This document shows positions 51,573-61,897 of a stretch of DNA of 64,000 bases, in pieces (the first letter of the stretch is position 1; each line of letters starts with the position of its first letter). The notes beneath the pieces are model-generated. The model saw only the letters and a list, made by a program, of their open reading frames with translations, was not told the origin of the DNA and did not search any database. The DNA is from Malaciobacter molluscorum LMG 25693 (GTDB lineage: Bacteria > Campylobacterota > Campylobacteria > Campylobacterales > Arcobacteraceae): contig NZ_CP032098.1 in NCBI RefSeq assembly GCF_003544935.1, positions 124,001-188,000 of the forward strand, read 5' to 3'. Made by a program: the position numbers and the translations under genes.

Positions 51573-51936
51573 AGTAATTGCAGGGTTTTTTATTATTTTA
51601 GCAATGACAATAAATTTTGGGTTTTTTTATGGAGATATGGATTCTTTAGAAATGCATAGTAAATATGAATTATTTGCTGCAATAATTATTAATATAATTG
51701 CAACAACACTCAAACTTGGTGATAAAACACAAATGGGTTCAGTTTTATTAGCAACATCTTTAGTTGCGGATATTCAATTAATAGCAGCTGCAACTATATG
51801 GACAGTTGCTGAATATGCTTACTCTATTGACAAAGAGATTGTTGGTATGATTATTTCTTTATCTGGTGGAGCATTATTAGCAAATATTACATCAGTTACA
51901 TTGTATATTGGTGAAACAATAAAATCAAAAAGATAA
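51559..51936 (+). CDS. DUF6394 family membrane protein
   Basis: Small polytopic membrane protein of 125 residues with about four hydrophobic helices (7-27, 38-54, 62-85 and 96-118). It matches what is remembered of the DUF6394 family, which is often beside potassium-channel genes. The start lies inside the GltB-like gene (14-base overlap) after a GAGG site, and the TrkA-type channel gene begins 10 bases later. Function unknown; a role with the channel is inferred from position. Confidence 0.7.
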   Translation: MNLDKVIAGFFIILAMTINFGFFYGDMDSLEMHSKYELFAAIIINIIATTLKLGDKTQMGSVLLATSLVADIQLIAAATIWTVAEYAYSIDKEIVGMIISLSGGALLANITSVTLYIGETIKSKR

Positions 51937-51946
51937 AAGGTTAAAA

Positions 51947-53632
51947 GTGAAAAATAGTTCACTATTTATTATTCTTTATAGAATGAGAATGCCTTTTATA
52001 ATAATAATTGTTGCTTATACAGTAGCAATTATTGGATTATTACTTATTGAAGGTAAGGATGCAAATGGGCAGCCTTATCAAATGTCAATTTTTGAAGCAT
52101 TTTATTTTGTAACGTATATGGCTACTACAATTGGATTTGGTGAAACTCCTCATGAATTTACTTATGCTCAAAGAATATGGGTAAGTATGTCAGTTTATAT
52201 TACTGTTGTTGGATGGTTTTACGGTGTAGGAGCATTAATAAGATTATTACAAGATAAACTTTTTTTACAAGAAATTGAAAAAAGTAGATTTAGAAGGCAA
52301 TTAAAATCATTAAAACAAAGATTTATAATTATTTTGGGTTATAATCAAATAACAAGTGAAATAATAAAAAGAGCAATTGAACAAGATATAAGAACAGTAG
52401 TAATAGAAAAAAATGAAGAGAGAGGAAATGATTTACTTCTTGAAAATTTTACTCCTACGGTGCCTTTATTAGTAGCAGATGCCCATAGTGCAGTTTCTTT
52501 AGAAGAAGCGGGTATTAAAAAGCATAACTGCAAAGGGTTAGTCTCTCTTTTTGAAAATGATGCTTTAAATTTAAGAATTGCATTGACTTCTAAATTATTA
52601 AATAAAAATGTAAAACTTGCAATAAAATCAACAACAGAAAATCATACTGAAAATTTAAGAGATTTAAATGTAGAAATAATTGCAAATCCCTTTTTAATTA
52701 TTTCAAATGAAATCAATATGGCTATAAATGCACCAAATTTACTAAAACTTGAAAAATGGTTATATAAAGTAGATAATTTAAATTCATCATTACCTTTATT
52801 TCCAAAAGGAAAATATATTTTTTGTGGTTTTGGAAGAATGGGACAAACTGTTTATGAAAGATTAAAAATGAGTAATATTGAAGCTCATTTTATAGAAATT
52901 GATAAAAATAAACAATTGATAATAAAAGATGATAAAAATGCATTAATAACTTATGCTAATGCAGATGATAAAGATACTTTACTTCAAATAGGTATAGAAG
53001 ATTCTATTGCAATTATTGCTGGAACAGGAGATGATACAACGAATTTATCTATATTAGCAACTGCAAAAAAATTAAATCCAAAAATTATGACAATTGCAAG
53101 ACAAAATGAGATGGAAGATATATCTATTTTCCAAAGTGCAAATATTGATCATATTTTTATGCCTGCAAAAATTTTGATAAATAAAACTACTAATGCTTTA
53201 ATAAATCCACTCTCAGATCTATTTATTAGAAAAATTGCAAATAATGAAGAAATTTGGGCTGCAAAATTAGTTAGACGTCTTTTTGAAACAATAAATGAAA
53301 ATCCTTTATTGTTTGAATTAGAAATTGATTCTGAACAAGCATATGAAATTGTAAGATACTTAAAAACAAAAGAAGAGTTAACTCTAAATATTTTTAGAGT
53401 ATCATTACATAATAAAGAACATAAAAATAATGTTGTTCCTTTACTTTTAGTAAGAAATAATGAAGATATTTTATTGCCAGAGTGGGAAGAAACAATACAA
53501 ATAGGTGATAAAATACTATTTGCTTGTGATAATCATGCAAAAAATGATATTGAATATATTGCACAAAATATATATGAATTTTATTATGCCTTAACAGGAA
53601 AAGAAAAAAGAACAATTTTTAAAGGATTTTGA
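51947..53632 (+). CDS. Potassium channel with TrkA-N (RCK) domains
   Basis: 561-residue ion channel subunit. Two transmembrane helices (about 16-34 and 76-98) surround a pore loop with the selectivity filter TTIGFGE (60-66). Two cytoplasmic RCK/TrkA-N nucleotide-binding domains follow: FIIILGYNQITSEIIKRA and later KYIFCGFGRMGQTVYERL, then a TrkA-C-like region. The filter is the K+ type. The start is GTG at 51947. Its stop overlaps the kdsA ATG by one base. Confidence 0.9.
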   Translation: MKNSSLFIILYRMRMPFIIIIVAYTVAIIGLLLIEGKDANGQPYQMSIFEAFYFVTYMATTIGFGETPHEFTYAQRIWVSMSVYITVVGWFYGVGALIRLLQDKLFLQEIEKSRFRRQLKSLKQRFIIILGYNQITSEIIKRAIEQDIRTVVIEKNEERGNDLLLENFTPTVPLLVADAHSAVSLEEAGIKKHNCKGLVSLFENDALNLRIALTSKLLNKNVKLAIKSTTENHTENLRDLNVEIIANPFLIISNEINMAINAPNLLKLEKWLYKVDNLNSSLPLFPKGKYIFCGFGRMGQTVYERLKMSNIEAHFIEIDKNKQLIIKDDKNALITYANADDKDTLLQIGIEDSIAIIAGTGDDTTNLSILATAKKLNPKIMTIARQNEMEDISIFQSANIDHIFMPAKILINKTTNALINPLSDLFIRKIANNEEIWAAKLVRRLFETINENPLLFELEIDSEQAYEIVRYLKTKEELTLNIFRVSLHNKEHKNNVVPLLLVRNNEDILLPEWEETIQIGDKILFACDNHAKNDIEYIAQNIYEFYYALTGKEKRTIFKGF

Positions 53633-54429
53633 TGATTATATTGACTGGACCATGTGTCTTAGAAGATAGAGATACAGTAATGAAAATTGCAGAAAAACTT
53701 CAACCTCTAAGTGAAGATAAAAGAGTAGAGTTCTATTTTAAAGCATCTTTTGATAAAGCAAATAGAACTAGTATCCATTCTTATAGAGGACCTGGATTAG
53801 ATGAAGGACTAAAAATATTTGAAGAAGTAAAAAAAGAGTTTGGATATAAACTTATTACAGATATACATGAATCTCATCAAGCAAAGCCAGCTGCTGAGGT
53901 TATAGATATTTTACAAATACCAGCTTTTTTATGTAGACAAACAGATCTTTTAGTAGAAGCTGCAAAAACAAATGCAAAGATAAATATTAAAAAAGGGCAG
54001 TTTTTAGCAGCAGATGCAATGAAACATCCGGTTCAAAAGGTATTAGAAACTAGAGGTGAAAAAGATATAAATTATAATATCTCAAAACAAAATGGTGTAT
54101 GGCTTTGTGAAAGAGGCAATACTTTTGGTTATGGAGCTTTAGTTGTAGATATGAGAAATTTAATATTAATGAGAGAGTATGCTCCTGTTATTTTTGATGC
54201 TACTCATTCTGTGCAAATTCCAAGCACCGGAGGAACAACAGGAGGAAATTCTGAATTTGTTTCATATATGGCAAGAGCAGCAGCAAGTGTAGGTGTAGAT
54301 GGATTCTTTTTTGAAACTCATATTGATCCATCTATTGCAAAAAGTGATGGACCAAATATGTTAGAAGTAAGTAAATTATATAAAACAGTAGATGAGATAT
54401 TTGCAATTAAAGATGCTTTAAATATTTAG
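53632..54429 (+). CDS. kdsA: KDO-8-phosphate synthase
   Basis: Condenses phosphoenolpyruvate and arabinose 5-phosphate to KDO-8-P for lipopolysaccharide. The 265-residue protein shows KASFDKANRTSIHSYRGPGLDEGL, the GGTTGGNS and FFFETHIDP motifs. The cysteine in TGPCVLED occupies the metal-ligand place of the metal-dependent class of this enzyme, in contrast to the asparagine of Escherichia coli KdsA. The start is the ATG at 53632 after AAAGGA, overlapping the channel stop; a TTG just upstream is less likely. Confidence 0.95.
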   Translation: MIILTGPCVLEDRDTVMKIAEKLQPLSEDKRVEFYFKASFDKANRTSIHSYRGPGLDEGLKIFEEVKKEFGYKLITDIHESHQAKPAAEVIDILQIPAFLCRQTDLLVEAAKTNAKINIKKGQFLAADAMKHPVQKVLETRGEKDINYNISKQNGVWLCERGNTFGYGALVVDMRNLILMREYAPVIFDATHSVQIPSTGGTTGGNSEFVSYMARAAASVGVDGFFFETHIDPSIAKSDGPNMLEVSKLYKTVDEIFAIKDALNI

Positions 54430-54455
54430 TTTTTTGCAATTAATTTTTTTTTAGA

Positions 54456-54461
54456 TATAAT
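54456..54461 (+). promoter_or_regulatory. ribH-nusB-pyrF -10 box
   Basis: TATAAT in TTTAGATATAATCGC after a T-rich stretch, 46 bases before the ribH ATG; the typical epsilonproteobacterial form. Confidence 0.6.
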
Positions 54462-54506
54462 CGCAAAATAAATGAATAAAAATATTAATATATTAATGGA
54501 GTAATA

Positions 54507-54977
54507 ATGAAAGTTATAGAAGGTAAATTAAGACTTAATGGTAATGAAAAGATTGCAATTATTAATGGAAGATTTAATCATATCATTACTGATAGATTAG
54601 TTGAAGGTGCTAAAGATGCATTTATAAGACATGGTGGAAATGAAGATAACTTAGATTTATTATTAGTTCCAGGAGCATTTGAAATTCCATTTGCATTAGA
54701 AAAAGCATTAGAAAGTGGAAAATATGATGCTGTTTGTTGTGTAGGAGCAGTAATTAGAGGAGCTACACCTCACTTTGATTATATCTCAGCTGAAGCAACA
54801 AAAGGTATTGCAACTGTAACTTTAAAATATGGAAAACCTGTATCAAATGGTGTTTTAACTACAGATACAATAGAACAAGCTATTGAAAGAGCAGGTTCAA
54901 AAGTAGGGAACAAAGGTGCAGAAGCAATGATTACAATTATTGAAATGCTAGATTTATATAATGAGTTAGGAAAGTAA
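54507..54977 (+). CDS. ribH: 6,7-dimethyl-8-ribityllumazine synthase
   Basis: Penultimate enzyme of riboflavin synthesis, forming the lumazine from the aminopyrimidine and dihydroxybutanone phosphate. The 156 residues show [51 protein letters not shown] and the [16 protein letters not shown] motif. Normal length. Its stop overlaps the nusB start by one base (TAATG). Confidence 0.96.
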   Translation: MKVIEGKLRLNGNEKIAIINGRFNHIITDRLVEGAKDAFIRHGGNEDNLDLLLVPGAFEIPFALEKALESGKYDAVCCVGAVIRGATPHFDYISAEATKGIATVTLKYGKPVSNGVLTTDTIEQAIERAGSKVGNKGAEAMITIIEMLDLYNELGK

Positions 54978-55369
54978 TGGCAACTAGAACACAAGCAAGA
55001 GAGTCGGTTATTGGTTTACTTTATGCAGTAGATTTAGGAAATGATGGAATTATTAAATTTGTTGATGAAATTTTAGAAGATAAAAAAATAAGAAATAAAC
55101 AAAAAGATTTTGCATTAAATCTTTTTAATGGTGTAATTGATAATTTAGAAAAAATTGATGAAGAGATTCAAGTACATTTAAATCAAGGTTCTTTAAATGA
55201 TTTAGGAAATGTTGAAAAATCTATTTTAAGATTAGCAGTTTATGAAATATTGTTTGAAAATCTAGATAAACCAATAATTATAAATGAAGCAATAGAATTA
55301 TCTAAAAGATTAGCAAGTGATAATGCACCAAAATTTATTAATGGTGTTCTTGATAAAGTAAAAAGGTAG
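54977..55369 (+). CDS. nusB: Transcription antitermination factor NusB
   Basis: Small all-helical RNA-binding protein of 130 residues that binds boxA with ribosomal protein S10 during rRNA transcription. Landmarks are the TRTQARESVIGLLYAVDLG start, the EKSILRLAVYEILF helix and the C-terminal NEAIELSKRLASDNAPKFINGVLDKV. The rRNA operons here have boxA elements (32161 and its copy at 59946). It sits in the ribH-nusB-pyrF operon. Confidence 0.95.
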   Translation: MATRTQARESVIGLLYAVDLGNDGIIKFVDEILEDKKIRNKQKDFALNLFNGVIDNLEKIDEEIQVHLNQGSLNDLGNVEKSILRLAVYEILFENLDKPIIINEAIELSKRLASDNAPKFINGVLDKVKR

Positions 55370-55373
55370 AGTT

Positions 55374-56072
55374 TTGAAATTATGCATATCTTTAGATTTA
55401 CCTACAGCTAAAGAGAATATTGAATTAGTTAAAAAGGTAAATGAATTAGAAAATATTAGTGAAGTTTGGCTAAAAGTAGGATTTAGAAGTTTTATTAGAG
55501 ATGGACAAAAGTTTTTAGAAGATTTAAAAGCAATAAATAATAGTTTCAAACTTTTTTTAGATTTAAAACTTTATGATATTCCAAATACAATGGCAGATGC
55601 AGCATTTGAAATTTCAAATTTTGGTATTGTTGATATGTTTAATATTCATGCAAGTTCAGGAAGAATTGCAATGCAAACAGTAATGCAAAGAATAAAAGAT
55701 ATCCCAAATAGACCTATTGTTTTAGCAGTTACTGCTCTTACTTCATTTGATAATGATAATTTTAGATCAGTTTATAATGAAGATATAGATACAAAAGCTA
55801 GAAGATTTGCTATTGATGCATTTGATTCTGGTATTGATGGCGTTGTTTGTTCTGCTCATGAAAGTAGAGATATTAAATCTTGTACAGCAGATGATTTTAT
55901 TACTTTATGTCCAGGAATTAGACCTTTTGGTGAAGATTCTCAAGATCAAAAAAGAGTAGCAGATTTAGATTTTGCAAAAAAAGAGTTGGTTGATTATATT
56001 GTTGTTGGAAGACCAATATACAAATCTGAAGAACCAAAAGAAGTAGTAAATAAAATTTTAGAAAATATTTAA
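55374..56072 (+). CDS. pyrF: Orotidine 5'-phosphate decarboxylase
   Basis: Last step of UMP synthesis. The 232-residue barrel shows LCISLDLPTAKEN, VWLKVGFRSFIRDG, the catalytic cluster LFLDLKLYDIPNTMADA, the CPGIRPFGED loop and VDYIVVGRPIYKSEEP. The start is TTG at 55374, five bases after the nusB stop; conserved sequence begins right there. It is the last gene of the operon and is followed by a strong terminator. Confidence 0.95.
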   Translation: MKLCISLDLPTAKENIELVKKVNELENISEVWLKVGFRSFIRDGQKFLEDLKAINNSFKLFLDLKLYDIPNTMADAAFEISNFGIVDMFNIHASSGRIAMQTVMQRIKDIPNRPIVLAVTALTSFDNDNFRSVYNEDIDTKARRFAIDAFDSGIDGVVCSAHESRDIKSCTADDFITLCPGIRPFGEDSQDQKRVADLDFAKKELVDYIVVGRPIYKSEEPKEVVNKILENI

Positions 56073-56099
56073 AATAAAAGAATTTAGTAAATTATTTTT

Positions 56100-56127
56100 A
56101 AAAAGCACTTTTTTAAGTGCTTTTTAA
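56100..56127 (+). terminator. pyrF operon terminator
   Basis: An 11-base stem, AAAAAGCACTT / AAGTGCTTTTT, with a TTTT loop, ending in a T run. A strong intrinsic terminator that separates the operon from the tRNA cluster. Confidence 0.88.
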
Positions 56128-56139
56128 GTATCTAAGCAT

Positions 56140-56145
56140 TATAAT
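56140..56145 (+). promoter_or_regulatory. tRNA operon -10 box
   Basis: TATAAT followed by TCTCGTCCAG, nearly the same as the sequence after the rRNA P2 -10 box (TCCCGTCCAA). It lies 40 bases before the first tRNA. No -35 match is evident. Confidence 0.65.
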
Positions 56146-56184
56146 TCTCGTCCAGTTTTTGACTTAGATTTAAGAACTGTAAAC

Positions 56185-56275
56185 GGATAGGTGGGTGAGC
56201 TGGCTGAAACCACTTCCCTGCTAAGGAAGCGTACTGGTAACGGTACCGAGGGTTCGAATCCCTCCCTGTCCGCCA
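56185..56275 (+). tRNA. tRNA-Ser (GCT)
   Basis: Acceptor GGATAGG pairs with CCTGTCC, followed by G and an encoded CCA. The anticodon loop CTGCTAA gives GCT. The long variable arm, from AAGGAAGCG to the T arm GGGTTCGAATCCC, is right for a class II serine tRNA. Confidence 0.95.
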
Positions 56276-56295
56276 CTATAAAATATAATGGAATC

Positions 56296-56372
56296 GGGTC
56301 ATTAGCTCAGCTGGTTAGAGCACTCGGCTCATAACCGAGTGGTCGGAGGTTCGAGTCCTCCATGACCCACCA
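56296..56372 (+). tRNA. tRNA with CAT anticodon, probably Ile2 (lysidine)
   Basis: Acceptor GGGTCAT pairs with ATGACCC, then A and CCA. The anticodon is CAT. The D arm TTAGCTCAG...GGTTAGAGCA and the stem CTCGG/CCGAG resemble bacterial tRNA-Ile2 more than elongator tRNA-Met, which would make it a TilS substrate. The assignment among the CAT tRNAs is tentative. Confidence 0.75.
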
Positions 56373-56375
56373 TTT

Positions 56376-56452
<77 letters not shown>

Positions 56453-56487
56453 TTATTTTTTATTTTTAAATATTTTAAGTTGATTAT

Positions 56488-56564
<77 letters not shown>

Positions 56565-56592
56565 CTTAAAATAAATAAGCATTAATATAAAT

Positions 56593-56669
<77 letters not shown>

Positions 56670-56678
56670 TTTTTTTAT

Positions 56679-56755
<77 letters not shown>

Positions 56756-56778
56756 AATTAGTATTTAAATTTTAATAT

Positions 56779-56855
56779 GTCAAGGTAGCTCAGCTGGCTA
56801 GAGCGCTGGTCTCATAAGCCGGAGGTCGAGAGTTCAAGTCTCTCTCTTGACACCA
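56779..56855 (+). tRNA. tRNA with CAT anticodon, probably elongator Met
   Basis: Acceptor GTCAAGG pairs with TCTTGAC (one G-U), then A and CCA. Anticodon CAT in CTCATAA. The D arm GTAGCTCAGCTGGCTAGAGCG is like bacterial elongator tRNA-Met. See the other CAT tRNA at 56296 for the alternative. Confidence 0.8.
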
Positions 56856-56868
56856 TATATATTTGAAT

Positions 56869-56945
56869 GCTGGTGTAGCTCAGTTGGCTAGAGCAGCTGA
56901 TTTGTAATCAGCAGGTCGGGGGTTCAAATCCCTTCACCAGCTCCA
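56869..56945 (+). tRNA. tRNA-Thr (TGT)
   Basis: Acceptor GCTGGTG pairs with CACCAGC, then T and CCA. Anticodon loop TTTGTAA gives TGT. Confidence 0.94.
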
Positions 56946-56957
56946 TTCAAAAGTTCT

Positions 56958-57032
56958 TGGGGTATCGCCAAGTGGTAAGGCAACGGTTTTTGGTATCGTC
57001 ATTCGCAGGTTCGAATCCTGCTACCCCATCCA
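56958..57032 (+). tRNA. tRNA-Gln (TTG)
   Basis: Acceptor TGGGGTA pairs with TACCCCA, then T and CCA. Anticodon loop TTTTGGT gives TTG. The weak U-A first pair is typical of glutamine tRNAs. Confidence 0.94.
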
Positions 57033-57093
57033 CTTATTCTATTTTTAATCATAACTAGATATACTATTGTCAATTATTTAAAAAGGTAAATAA

Positions 57094-59655
57094 TTGCAAT
57101 CAATAATTAAAAAACTCATAATTTTATTTTGTTTTATTACTTTTTCTAATTTATATTCGAAAGATTTAGATAAAGTCTCTTTACAATTATCTTGGTTTAA
57201 TCAATTTCAATTTGCAGGTTATTATATTGCAAAAGAGAAAGGTTTTTATAAAGATGTAGGATTAGATGTCGATATTAAAAATTATGATTTCAATATTGAT
57301 GTACCAACTGAAGTTAGTAATGGTAACTCAAATTTCGGTATTGGTAGAGAAACATTACTTTTAGATAAAAGTGAAGGTAAAGACGTAGTTTCTCTTTATG
57401 CAACTTTTCAAGCTTCTCCTTTAGTTTTAATATCATTGAAAAATTCAAATATTGAATCCATAAAAGATTTTGAAAATAAAAAAATTATGGCAACACCTGG
57501 TGATGCAACTGAAGTATCAATAAAAGCTATGATTACTTCAAAAAATATTGATTTTAAAAAAATGATATTTCTTAAACATTCTCACAATGTAATGGATTTA
57601 GTTAATAAAAAAACTGACATAATGTCTGCATATATTTCAAAAGCACCTTATTCATTAGATAAAAAAAATATTAAATATAATATATTTTATCCTAAAGATT
57701 ATGGTTTTGATATGTATAGTGATTTTCTTTTTACTAATTCCCATGAGATTAAAAATAATGAACAAAGAGTTATTGATTTTAAAAATGCCTCATTACGAGG
57801 ATGGGAGTATGCTTTTTCTCATATTAATGAAACGGCAAAATTAATATATGATAAATATAATAATAAAAACTTAACTATTGATGAGTTGATTTTTGAAGCA
57901 AAAAAGTTAAAAAAGTTAGCATATTATGATAATGCTAATTTAGGAGATATAAAATTAGATAAAGTTCAAAGAATTTTTGATTTATATAATGTTATGGGTT
58001 TGACAAAAAAACAGATTTCTATTTCACAATTTGTTTATAATAATAAATTTAATCTTTTTACAAAAGGTGAAAAAGCTTATATAAAAAATAATAAAATAGT
58101 TAATATTTGTATTAATGAAAACAAAAATCGTACAGGAATATTAAAAGATTTTATAAATTTAATTGAAAAAAATAGTGGTTTTGAATTTAATATAATAAAT
58201 AGTAAAGATTGGAACAGTTCTTTATCTTTGTTAAAAACTAAGCAATGTGATATATTACCTTCATCTTTTAAATCTTTAGCTTTAAAACAATATTTTTCTT
58301 TTACAAAAAAATATGTAGATATTCCTTTAGTTATTGCAACAAAACATGATGTATCATTTATTGATAATATAAGATCATTAAAAAATAAAACAATTGGTGT
58401 TATAAATGATAAAAATTTAATAAGTTTTTTAAATAAAAATTATCCTTCTTTAAAAATACAAAGAGTTAATTCTTTGGATGAAGGATTAGATTTAGTTTCT
58501 CATAATAAACTATTTGCTCAAATTGATACAATTACTTCAATTTCAAAAAAAATACAAGATAAATATTTAACTAAAATAAAGATTTCTGGTAAGTTACCAA
58601 AAAGTCTTCAAATGTTTTTTCTTTTAGATAAAAGTAATAATTTTTTATTAAATATATTAAATAAATCAATTGGTTATATTGATGAATATGACAAACAAAA
58701 AATCCTAAATAAATGGCTATCTATTCAATATAAAAAAAGTTTTGATTATTCTCTTTTAGGAAAAATATTTTTAGCATTTATTGTAATAATAGGAATACTT
58801 ATTTATAGGCAAAGGTTGTTAAATAATGTAAATGAAGTATTAAAATACAAAGTAAATGAAAAAACTAAAGAGTTAATACAATTAAATGAATCATTAGAAC
58901 GAAGAATAGAGCAAGAAGTTGAAAGTAATAGAGAGAAAGATAGACTTTTGTCTCAACAAATAAAATTAGCAGCAATGGGTGAAATGTTGGAAAATATTGC
59001 ACATCAATGGAGACAACCATTATCAATTATATCTACAACTGCAAGTGGGGTAGAAGTACAAATTAGTGCTAATTTGCTAACAAATGATGAACTAATAAAA
59101 TCAATGATTATAATAAATGAAACTGCACAAAATTTATCTAAAACAATAGATGATTTTAGACAATTTTATGAGCCAAATAAAAAAATTGTAAAATTTAAAG
59201 CAAAAGATTTATATTTAAAAATTTTAAATAATGTAAATACAAGTTATACCTCTTTAGATATAAAAATTATTGGTGATATTGAAGATATAGATATAGAAGG
59301 ATTAGATAGTGAATTAATACAAGTTATTTTAAATATATTAAATAATGCTAAAGATGCTTTAATAATGAATAATAAAAATATAGAAAAACTAATATTTATA
59401 GATATAAAAAAGAAGAGAGAAAAAGTTTTTATAACAATTAAAGATAATGCTGGTGGAATAAAAGACGAAATAATTGAAAGAGTTTTTGAACCATATTTCA
59501 CTACAAAACATAAATTTCAGGGAACTGGTATAGGATTATATATGACCCGTGAAATAATAGCAAAACATATGAATGGTGAAATAACTGTAAAAAATAAAGA
59601 ATATAAATATAATCAAAATAGCTATACAGGAGCAGTTTTTAAGATAAAACTGTAA
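57094..59655 (+). CDS. Hybrid solute-binding sensor histidine kinase
   Basis: 853-residue membrane kinase. A signal segment (1-22) leads to an NMT1/THI5-like binding domain (about 25-300: SLQLSWFNQFQFAGYYIAKEKGFYKDVGLDV), then a SBP_bac_3-like domain (about 330-545: NICINENKNRTGILKDFINLIEK), one transmembrane helix (about 557-572), a coiled-coil linker and the kinase with H-box AAMGEMLENIAHQWRQPL (H637), N-box, and G-boxes DNAGGIKDE and GTGIGLYMTRE. The architecture suggests sensing of two small solutes, as in BvgS-like sensors, with an unknown ligand. The start is TTG at 57094. It lies between the tRNA cluster and an rRNA operon, with no obvious terminator on either side. Confidence 0.9.
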   Translation: MQSIIKKLIILFCFITFSNLYSKDLDKVSLQLSWFNQFQFAGYYIAKEKGFYKDVGLDVDIKNYDFNIDVPTEVSNGNSNFGIGRETLLLDKSEGKDVVSLYATFQASPLVLISLKNSNIESIKDFENKKIMATPGDATEVSIKAMITSKNIDFKKMIFLKHSHNVMDLVNKKTDIMSAYISKAPYSLDKKNIKYNIFYPKDYGFDMYSDFLFTNSHEIKNNEQRVIDFKNASLRGWEYAFSHINETAKLIYDKYNNKNLTIDELIFEAKKLKKLAYYDNANLGDIKLDKVQRIFDLYNVMGLTKKQISISQFVYNNKFNLFTKGEKAYIKNNKIVNICINENKNRTGILKDFINLIEKNSGFEFNIINSKDWNSSLSLLKTKQCDILPSSFKSLALKQYFSFTKKYVDIPLVIATKHDVSFIDNIRSLKNKTIGVINDKNLISFLNKNYPSLKIQRVNSLDEGLDLVSHNKLFAQIDTITSISKKIQDKYLTKIKISGKLPKSLQMFFLLDKSNNFLLNILNKSIGYIDEYDKQKILNKWLSIQYKKSFDYSLLGKIFLAFIVIIGILIYRQRLLNNVNEVLKYKVNEKTKELIQLNESLERRIEQEVESNREKDRLLSQQIKLAAMGEMLENIAHQWRQPLSIISTTASGVEVQISANLLTNDELIKSMIIINETAQNLSKTIDDFRQFYEPNKKIVKFKAKDLYLKILNNVNTSYTSLDIKIIGDIEDIDIEGLDSELIQVILNILNNAKDALIMNNKNIEKLIFIDIKKKREKVFITIKDNAGGIKDEIIERVFEPYFTTKHKFQGTGIGLYMTREIIAKHMNGEITVKNKEYKYNQNSYTGAVFKIKL

Positions 59656-59745
59656 GATAATAGATTAGGATAAATAATAAAAAGAATGAAAGTTAACTAC
59701 TTATTTTATTTTTCTACAGATACTACTTATTTTTTAAAAAAACTT

Positions 59746-59751
59746 TATAAT
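59746..59751 (+). promoter_or_regulatory. rRNA promoter P1, second copy
   Basis: TATAAT at the position corresponding to 31961 in the first operon. Confidence 0.45.
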
Positions 59752-59874
59752 AAAAAATCCTTAATAAGCCCCATAAAATATAGAGAAGTTCTTTAAAAAA
59801 GCGCAAAGAAACAGAAGAAGAAAGTGGAGAAATGAAAGAAATTCAAAATTTAAGCTTTTATTAAGTTGTAGCTC

Positions 59875-59903
59875 TTGACAAAGAGGGGAAAAGAGACTAT
59901 AAT
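59875..59903 (+). promoter_or_regulatory. rRNA promoter P2, second copy
   Basis: TTGACA, a 17-base spacer and TATAAT, as in the first operon. Confidence 0.85.
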
Positions 59904-59945
59904 TCCCGTCCAAATTCGCTGAGGCCGGAAGGAAGAAAGTGAAGA

Positions 59946-59956
59946 GTTCTTTAACA
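59946..59956 (+). promoter_or_regulatory. boxA, second copy
   Basis: GTTCTTTAACA, matching the antitermination element at 32161. Confidence 0.75.
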
Positions 59957-59976
59957 GAGAAGTTTGGTAAAGATAA

Positions 59977-60005
59977 GTAATCTTTATAAACTGAATATAC
60001 TAGAT
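59977..60005 (+). other. 16S processing stem, 5' arm, second copy
   Basis: Pairs with 61655-61683 in the spacer, as in the first operon. Confidence 0.8.
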
Positions 60006-60095
60006 ATATAAAAAACAAGAAGAAATAAAAATTCTTCGTCTATAACACGAGTAATTAAGAGATTAATTAGTCAGAGAATTAAACATTCAAAAAAT

Positions 60096-61612
<1,517 letters not shown>

Positions 61613-61897
61613 CAGAGAAGACTAGATAAGATTCGATTCTTATCTAGCAAAAAGATCTAGGATATTCAGTTTATAAAGATTATTTGAAAGAGTAATCAAG
61701 TTATTTAAAAATATAATGTTAAAGTCTAAATTTTTCTAAGAAATAACAATTTCAAAGATAAAAAGAAAGAACACAACTATTTTATTAAATTTAATAAGAT
61801 AGTAGCCAAGGAATAATTATCAAGGTAAAATAATAGAGATATTGTTTTATAAAAGGTACCCTGGAGAAATCGTAAGATTTTTTTAGGCTAACTTAAA
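61613..61897 (+). other. 16S-23S spacer, second copy
   Basis: Matches the first spacer and likewise lacks tRNA genes. Holds the 16S stem 3' arm (61655-61683) and the 23S stem 5' arm (61770-61810). Confidence 0.85.
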
